The translations under genes were made by a program, and so were the position numbers. Below are positions 58,625 through 64,000 of a stretch of DNA of 64,000 bases, in pieces. Source of the DNA: Paenibacillus vini (GTDB taxonomy: Bacteria; Bacillota; Bacilli; Paenibacillales; Paenibacillaceae); the NCBI RefSeq assembly GCF_018403325.1, contig NZ_BOSL01000017.1:1-64000 (forward strand), written 5' to 3'. Each line of letters begins with the position of its first letter. Positions within the stretch are counted from its first letter, which is position 1. The notes below the pieces were generated by a model that made no database searches, was not told the DNA's origin, and was given only the letters and a program-made list of their open reading frames with translations.

Positions 58625-59851
58625 TTGGACAAGATTGTAGATTTTAATCATGACAGATATATTCGGTTTATTGCGGAGCCAGTGTGGCTTGATTGGATTA
58701 AACTTAAAAATAAAGAGGAAATTGAAAAGAAACAGGTAATGGTGATCTGTCTTAAAGATTTAAGAACAGATTGCAAGGTGGTTCATCCCATATCTGAGTT
58801 TGTTCTTCAATGGTATAACAAGCAATTTAACACAATGAGAAAGCACACAATAACCACAGTCGCATTCTTAAATTTCATATTAGATCGCCAAAACGATTTC
58901 AAAGTATCCACTTTAGAAGACCTTACCCTTTCACACGCGAATGAGTTTTTGAACCACTTGACAGCGAATTCAAGAGCATATGGAACTGTTAAGGATGCAG
59001 AGCAAACACTTACACAGCTATACCTTTTTTTGTACAAGCATGAAATACTGAAGCATGTTCAAGACAATGCATTCGAAAAGCATACAGGACCTTATCATAC
59101 ATATATCAAATCCCCATTCACTCCAATTTACCCATCAATAAAGGCAAGAAAAATTGAGCATATATTGCCTTATCAATACATTGGAATGTTTTTAGAGTCC
59201 GTTATTACCACAGCTAATCCGATTTTACTTGGAGTTTACTTCCAAATCTTTGGAGGATTACGTGCAGGTGAGGTTGTTAACATTAAGAGATCTGACGTTA
59301 AAGTGAAGCCAACTGGAGAAATACTCATCTCATTAAATAACAATAATCTTCGAACTGATATACGAACTGGTGATGCTAGCGTAAAACGACCAAGACAACA
59401 ACGAATAATGTCAATTCACGATTGGTTAAGCCTTTTTAAAGAGAACCACTACAAATTATATATACCTACAGATGGTTCTAATGCCTTGTTTATCAATCGA
59501 GATGGTAAAGCAATGTCGTTAGGTAGTTACAGACAATACTTTGAAAAGGCTAAAACACACTTTATTAAACGATTACGAGAGAGTCATTATAAGGATGATG
59601 TTCTGCTTGGGAATCACTTATATACAGCTAAATGGTCTACACACATTGGACGAGGTACATTTACTAACTTACTTGCTGAAGAAGCGGAGAATCCATATGA
59701 TATTGCCCAGCCTCGTGGGGATAAACAGTTAACCTCTTCCCTTTCATACATGAGTGGAACTGAAAGAATGAAAAGAAAGATTGAAGAAAAGTTGCAAAAT
59801 ATGACCACTAATTATCTTCCTATGCTTATTCAGCAAAGAAAAAGGAACTAA
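58625..59851 (+). CDS. Tyrosine recombinase A (TnpA-like)
   Basis: 408 residues from a TTG at 58625 (GGGGCGAAGTACAT in front). A SAM-like core-binding domain (about residues 55-160) precedes the catalytic domain. It has Arg213 (GGLRAGEVVNIKRSD), His340-x-x-Arg343 (STHIGRGTFTNLLAEEA) and the nucleophile Tyr375 (SSLSYMSG). The catalytic set R, H-x-x-R, Y appears complete. It is the first of three recombinases in one operon, like tnpA of Tn554, and the closest to the element end. Confidence 0.88.
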   Translation: MDKIVDFNHDRYIRFIAEPVWLDWIKLKNKEEIEKKQVMVICLKDLRTDCKVVHPISEFVLQWYNKQFNTMRKHTITTVAFLNFILDRQNDFKVSTLEDLTLSHANEFLNHLTANSRAYGTVKDAEQTLTQLYLFLYKHEILKHVQDNAFEKHTGPYHTYIKSPFTPIYPSIKARKIEHILPYQYIGMFLESVITTANPILLGVYFQIFGGLRAGEVVNIKRSDVKVKPTGEILISLNNNNLRTDIRTGDASVKRPRQQRIMSIHDWLSLFKENHYKLYIPTDGSNALFINRDGKAMSLGSYRQYFEKAKTHFIKRLRESHYKDDVLLGNHLYTAKWSTHIGRGTFTNLLAEEAENPYDIAQPRGDKQLTSSLSYMSGTERMKRKIEEKLQNMTTNYLPMLIQQRKRN

Positions 59852-59875
59852 TCCAGTCAAAAAGAGAGGCGAGTT

Positions 59876-62164
59876 ATGGAAGAAAAAGATATTGTTGCTC
59901 CACAAGGAATGATAAATATTGCGGAGTTGCAGAAACGCTGGGAGCTAAGTCGTAACATAGTTTACTCTATCGTTGTTAAATTCAAACGAAATATTATGCA
60001 CGACCGTAAACTTTACATATGTCTGGACGAAATTGAATACTATGAGAGCTATGAATTGAAGAAGAAAAAGCCAGTATTAAACGGTGAATACGTACACAGT
60101 TCTGAAATAAAGAAATGGCTTATGGAAAATGGATTCCCTTCTCCCGAAGCTACGTTTAAGAAGATGCGAGACAATAATCTACTAGGGAAGATTATAAAGC
60201 AAGGCATACATTACTTGATATCCAAACCTGACTTTGAACATTTTAAGAATCACTATGAACCTTTTCGATATTTATCAATGAATAACACGCCGTCAGATTA
60301 TATGGGACTTAGACCAAAGGGAACAATGAGTATCCGTGAACTTTCTGTTAGATTGAAGTTGAATAGCTATAAGTCCGTATACAAGTACTTTGATAAAAAT
60401 TTATTACCAAAACCTATTTTATTTTTAGGAACTAAGTTCGTTCTAATAAGCGATATTGAGGCTTTTGAGTCAAATAAGAGAGAAGCAACTGCCCCGAAAA
60501 CAGTGGAAAAACTGATTGTTAAATTACAAGATCAAGTTTTGAATTTTAAACATGACTGCCCGATTGAGACTACAAACCTATATATAGACTTCTGTTTATT
60601 AAAGCTAAAAAGTAGTGCGGCCTCATTACGTAAAAAAAACCAGAATGTATCTATTTATGTATCAACATATAAACGATACGTTTCAAAATTTATTTTCAAA
60701 CTTGCAAAGTTATCTGATTCGGAAGTAGAACTACTAATGAGACGAGAAGATATTTCAAGTAACAGAAAAGAAATCTTATTAGACTTTATCAGATATAGCG
60801 ATAGCCTATACAATATAAGACGTTCAAAGAATATCGTGATAAGTAGATACGAAAAAAAGAAAACAAACTCTGATGAAAAGTCAATATATACACCAGAATT
60901 ATACTTTGAATATGTGAACTACGTAAAAAATCTTGATTACCTCATTCCACTTTCTACCTCCTCACAAAAAGTCTCTAATGCTTGGTTATTTATTATTATG
61001 CACTTAACCGATGCATGGAGAGCACCCGACATCGTAAATAACTTACCAGCAATTGATATTGAAGCAATAGGAATTGACTCTATTGATTGGTTTAATGATA
61101 ACTGTATCTCTTTATCCCAAGCATCCCAAATAGTTCAACAAGTCAGTAAAAAGGTTGAACAAGCTTTATCAAGTAAAACAAAAGCAATATTAAACTTTTT
61201 TGTAATACCCGATATGGTAGTTCCTTTTGCTAATGCGGCCATAATTAGCGAGCTACATAGACGAAGAAAAAACCATGAGTTTTTGTTAAGCACTTTGAGT
61301 AGTTACCGCATATCCGATTTTACTAAACGATTGATGTTTAGTGAAAATCAGCAATTAATGGGTTTTCAATCAAGAAAAATGAATAGAAGTACACTCACCT
61401 ATCTCTTTTATTCCATTGTCGAAGAAGATGGATCAGATGCAGACGTTGCATTAGAACTTGCAAAGGTTTCTCGATCTCATAAATCCCCAAACTCAACAGA
61501 AATTTATCTTAATAATACAAACAAGGACGGGTCATTAAACAGAGTTTCACTAAACATTTTCAGACGTGGACATTTTGGCTGGCTATACAAACACATTATA
61601 GACATGTCAGTATCACCTCTTGTTCAGAAGCTTTCAAACGAGAACAGAACTGCACTTATAGAAAATTTAAGGTCAGATCTGAAACCCTTTGAGGTCGAGG
61701 GTTGGGGGGAATTTATCAACGCTAAAACAAAACAAGAAAATTCTGTACTATCTAATCTGACCCGTCGCACAACTGAAGATTTTATTCTCTTGATAAAAAA
61801 GATCATGGCTGGAAGATTGCCTGCTCGAACACCTGGTGGACAATGTTTGGTCTATCCTAATTGCAAATATCCGTTAAGAAAGAATTGCTTTGGTTGCGAG
61901 TATTTCATACCTCATTCAAGCGTTTTAACTGAAGCCGCAGATGAATTTAAACGTTTGTATGAGCTTATCAAAGAATCAAAATACGATGCATTATTGCAAA
62001 GAGATTCAAGATTTATGCTCCATCTTATTTTACTATTTAATGAAGCTTATCAATCATTTGATAGAGAATATGTTGATTCATTTTTTTCTTATCAAGAGTT
62101 CCAGGCCACACTCAAAGAACTAATCCCTTTATTGAAATTAAAATCAGATATACCACAGAAATGA
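59876..62164 (+). CDS. Tyrosine recombinase B (TnpB-like), with three N-terminal DNA-binding modules
   Basis: 762 residues, larger than TnpB of Tn554. Three successive helix-turn-helix-plus-wing modules are visible at about residues 12-60 (NIAELQKRWELSRNIVYSIV), 72-125 (VHSSEIKKWLMENGFPSPEA) and 150-200 (TMSIRELSVRLKLNSYKSVY), resembling excisionase-type domains. The catalytic domain has Arg382 (DAWRAPDIVNN), Lys501-x-x-Arg504 (SRKMNRSTLTY, Lys in place of His), His535 and Tyr544 (STEIYLNN). A Cys cluster (C657, C663, C671, C674) ends in H680 and may bind zinc. AGAGAGGCGAGTT precedes the ATG. Confidence 0.85.
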   Translation: MEEKDIVAPQGMINIAELQKRWELSRNIVYSIVVKFKRNIMHDRKLYICLDEIEYYESYELKKKKPVLNGEYVHSSEIKKWLMENGFPSPEATFKKMRDNNLLGKIIKQGIHYLISKPDFEHFKNHYEPFRYLSMNNTPSDYMGLRPKGTMSIRELSVRLKLNSYKSVYKYFDKNLLPKPILFLGTKFVLISDIEAFESNKREATAPKTVEKLIVKLQDQVLNFKHDCPIETTNLYIDFCLLKLKSSAASLRKKNQNVSIYVSTYKRYVSKFIFKLAKLSDSEVELLMRREDISSNRKEILLDFIRYSDSLYNIRRSKNIVISRYEKKKTNSDEKSIYTPELYFEYVNYVKNLDYLIPLSTSSQKVSNAWLFIIMHLTDAWRAPDIVNNLPAIDIEAIGIDSIDWFNDNCISLSQASQIVQQVSKKVEQALSSKTKAILNFFVIPDMVVPFANAAIISELHRRRKNHEFLLSTLSSYRISDFTKRLMFSENQQLMGFQSRKMNRSTLTYLFYSIVEEDGSDADVALELAKVSRSHKSPNSTEIYLNNTNKDGSLNRVSLNIFRRGHFGWLYKHIIDMSVSPLVQKLSNENRTALIENLRSDLKPFEVEGWGEFINAKTKQENSVLSNLTRRTTEDFILLIKKIMAGRLPARTPGGQCLVYPNCKYPLRKNCFGCEYFIPHSSVLTEAADEFKRLYELIKESKYDALLQRDSRFMLHLILLFNEAYQSFDREYVDSFFSYQEFQATLKELIPLLKLKSDIPQK

Positions 62165-62176
62165 GTTGAACTTTCC

Positions 62177-63811
62177 ATGCTTGTGCGAAAGAAATTATTT
62201 AATGCCGGAATAACTAAAGTTGAATTAATTGAAAACATTATTATGACAGAAAGCAATGAGGCCGATATCTTAAACACTTTCATATTTTTAAAAGACACAG
62301 GGATTATTGAAGTAAATTCTTTTGAAGACACAGAATGGAAATATAGAAGCGAAGTCTACAACGTCCCATTTACATTAGTTTTTGATTTAGAAATACATTC
62401 GGAGTTCAATTACTTATTGAAGGCATACTCAATAATTAGGATTGTCAACCGAGTTGCACCTACTACCATAACTTTAGAAATTAATTACTTGAAAAGAATA
62501 ATTAATGCAACTGATGCATTTCGTGCTATCAATGAATATCACATAATGTGTGCAACTTTATCATCACCTGAATCGAGTCGAATCACAAAAACATTACTAA
62601 TGTTTATCAATTTCGCCGGCTTACCAAATAAGCATGAGATCGTTGAAGCATGCGAAAGATATTCGTATAAAAAACATAGTAACAGAGAACTCCCTGATTT
62701 TCATTCTGTAATGATCTACGACAAATGTATCGAACATTTTTTCACACAATTTGATTCAGAAGAAACAATTAAATACTTGCCAATATGGTTGTGGTGGCGG
62801 TTAACCAATATTCTCCCGATGAGGCCGAGCGAGTTTTTCCTTTTGCGTTACAATTGCATAGAATTCGATAATTTATCTAATGAGTTTTGGATTAACATAA
62901 CACGAATAAAAGAAGAAAAAAGAGACCGAACGGAACATGAAAAGTTGAACTATTCTAAAGTGAAAATTGATAACGCCACCTATCAATTTATAAAACAGTT
63001 CAAGAATATACAGGAAATTTTACATGTAACAAAAACAACCCCAGAATATCTGCTTCCTTATTCGCTCTATCAAAAATCAAACAAAAAAAGCCGAACAGTT
63101 GCCCATAATAGGATGGATCTCCATGTGTTTAAGATTCAATTAAAGAAATTCCACCATGAAGTGATTGTGAAATATTATGGCTATGAAGAATGCAACCAAA
63201 TAAGACCAGGTGATACTCGCCACTTTGCTATAATTAATATGTTTTTACAAGGATATAATCCTTTATCGATTGCTCGTATGGCTGGACATAATAAAATTGC
63301 TACTCAAGAGAATTATTACAATCATGCAGTTCATTTTGCTGAATCACATATATATCATTTAGCACAACAAAAGCATGAAAACAGGATAAACGAGAAAATA
63401 ACAAACACTTTATTGGGAAATAAACGTGATGTATATAATAATGGACTTCAGTATTCATACGATGAACTACAACATTTTAGAAAAGTAGAGTATGGTTATT
63501 GTAAAGACTTAACGCCTGAGTTCCCTGATAACTGTACAGACAATTGTATGAGTTGCACGCTGTATATTTTTAAGCCGGCGATAAACGAACAAGAAGCAGC
63601 TATAAAAAATCTAACTGAGTATTCATGTGAGTTAGGAAATCGGATCACACAAGAAATCGAAAACATCTTTAAAATTGGTAAAAGAATCAACACGATTAAC
63701 ACGATACGTGTTGAAGAATCACTATTAAATAAGTCCCGTTCACTTTCCCAACTAAAAGAAGCGAAGGCATTGGTTGATTCATTTAGAATAGAGGTTGATT
63801 CATATGAATAA
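62177..63811 (+). CDS. Tyrosine recombinase C
   Basis: 544 residues, 12 bases after recombinase B. Catalytic residues are Arg216 (LPMRPSEFFLLRYN), Arg343/Arg348 (IRPGDTRHFAIINMF, where the H-x-x-R position is altered), His371 (MAGHNKIATQENYYNH) and Tyr380 or Tyr381. A Cys cluster (C442, C453, C457, C460) near the C-terminus resembles that of recombinase B. Its GDTRHF and AGHNKI motifs are of the usual integrase type. Its stop overlaps the start of the fourth gene. Confidence 0.87.
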   Translation: MLVRKKLFNAGITKVELIENIIMTESNEADILNTFIFLKDTGIIEVNSFEDTEWKYRSEVYNVPFTLVFDLEIHSEFNYLLKAYSIIRIVNRVAPTTITLEINYLKRIINATDAFRAINEYHIMCATLSSPESSRITKTLLMFINFAGLPNKHEIVEACERYSYKKHSNRELPDFHSVMIYDKCIEHFFTQFDSEETIKYLPIWLWWRLTNILPMRPSEFFLLRYNCIEFDNLSNEFWINITRIKEEKRDRTEHEKLNYSKVKIDNATYQFIKQFKNIQEILHVTKTTPEYLLPYSLYQKSNKKSRTVAHNRMDLHVFKIQLKKFHHEVIVKYYGYEECNQIRPGDTRHFAIINMFLQGYNPLSIARMAGHNKIATQENYYNHAVHFAESHIYHLAQQKHENRINEKITNTLLGNKRDVYNNGLQYSYDELQHFRKVEYGYCKDLTPEFPDNCTDNCMSCTLYIFKPAINEQEAAIKNLTEYSCELGNRITQEIENIFKIGKRINTINTIRVEESLLNKSRSLSQLKEAKALVDSFRIEVDSYE

Positions 63812-64000
63812 AAAAAACAAGTTACTTCAAAATAATAAAATCGTTAAGAACAATAAGAAAGTCACTACACCTGCTAAACGTGGTAGAACTGAAGAATACT
63901 CTGTTGAAGAATTAAAAAAAATTGCATTGAAAATTAAAAAAGATATCAATGGAGCTAAACTTTCTTATTTAAAATTACAGAAGCTAACAGGAATTGGACG
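63804..64000 (+). CDS. Small basic protein D (TnpC-like), cut by window edge
   Basis: The ATG at 63804 overlaps the last codons of recombinase C (8 bases), so it belongs to the same operon. The 65 visible residues are very Lys/Asn-rich (MNKKNKLLQNNKIVKNNKK), followed by EEYSVEELKKIALKIKKD and NGAKLSYLKLQKLTGIGR, a helix-turn-helix-like stretch. Tn554 has a small third gene, tnpC, for a DNA-binding accessory factor, and this is its counterpart by position. The function is inferred. Confidence 0.75.
   Translation, partial: MNKKNKLLQNNKIVKNNKKVTTPAKRGRTEEYSVEELKKIALKIKKDINGAKLSYLKLQKLTGIG

Noticed and set aside
1-64000. CRISPR arrays and rRNA genes
   Set aside because: Looked for regularly spaced repeats and conserved rRNA sequence on both strands; none were seen.

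Overview
The window looks like chromosomal DNA of a spore-forming Firmicute, most likely Paenibacillus. The reasons are strong AGGAGG-type ribosome binding sites, an alpha/beta SASP gene, a YjcZ-type small protein, a pho-polA-mutM-coaE-nrdR gene cluster resembling that of Bacillus, and a dispersed repeat of a type I associate with Paenibacillus. The genus is an inference from gene content, not from a search.

Bases 1 to about 28,000 are the right part of a contractile-tailed (PBSX/Xkd-like) prophage. The late genes run on the minus strand in the order small terminase (17.8 kb), large terminase, portal, minor head, scaffold, capsid, connectors, sheath, tube, tail chaperones with a -1 frameshift, tape measure, LysM hub, baseplate, and a tail-fibre gene cut by the left edge. 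A small serine recombinase sits between the two terminase genes on the opposite strand. Minus-strand early genes (18.5-24.4 kb) include a Bro/KilAC antirepressor and a replication-type helix-turn-helix protein. They face a rightward regulatory arm (24.6-28.0 kb) across an operator region with three related sites. No integrase or lysis genes are in view, so the rest of the prophage lies to the left.

tRNA-Ala(GGC) and tRNA-Lys(CTT) at 28.2-28.4 kb separate the prophage from ordinary chromosome. Next come a GH43 glycosidase, FabV enoyl-ACP reductase, a WYL regulator, a DinB protein, a secreted AA10 chitin-active oxygenase, a patatin, small spore-type proteins, a DedA protein, and a divergent PadR / dienoyl-CoA-reductase-like pair.

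39.8-58.0 kb is dominated by phosphate homeostasis and DNA maintenance. pstSCAB, a second pstB with phoU, a soluble CBS-plus-chemoreceptor-like protein, and phoR/phoP are interleaved with nrdR, coaE, mutM, polA and a class I fumarase. Sequences matching the 11-bp-phased TT(A/T)ACA PhoP box lie in front of pstS, pstB2-phoU, the chemoreceptor-like gene and phoP, which suggests one autoregulated Pho regulon.

At about 58,406 an HD-domain (YfbR-like) gene is cut exactly at its HD motif by AT-rich foreign DNA. This DNA carries three consecutive large tyrosine recombinases (408, 762 and 544 aa) and the start of a fourth small basic protein that runs off the right edge. This is the left end of a Tn554-like, three-recombinase mobile element. 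Its cargo and right end lie outside the window. It is the most promising novel system here, especially the 762-aa recombinase with apparently three tandem DNA-binding modules at its N-terminus.
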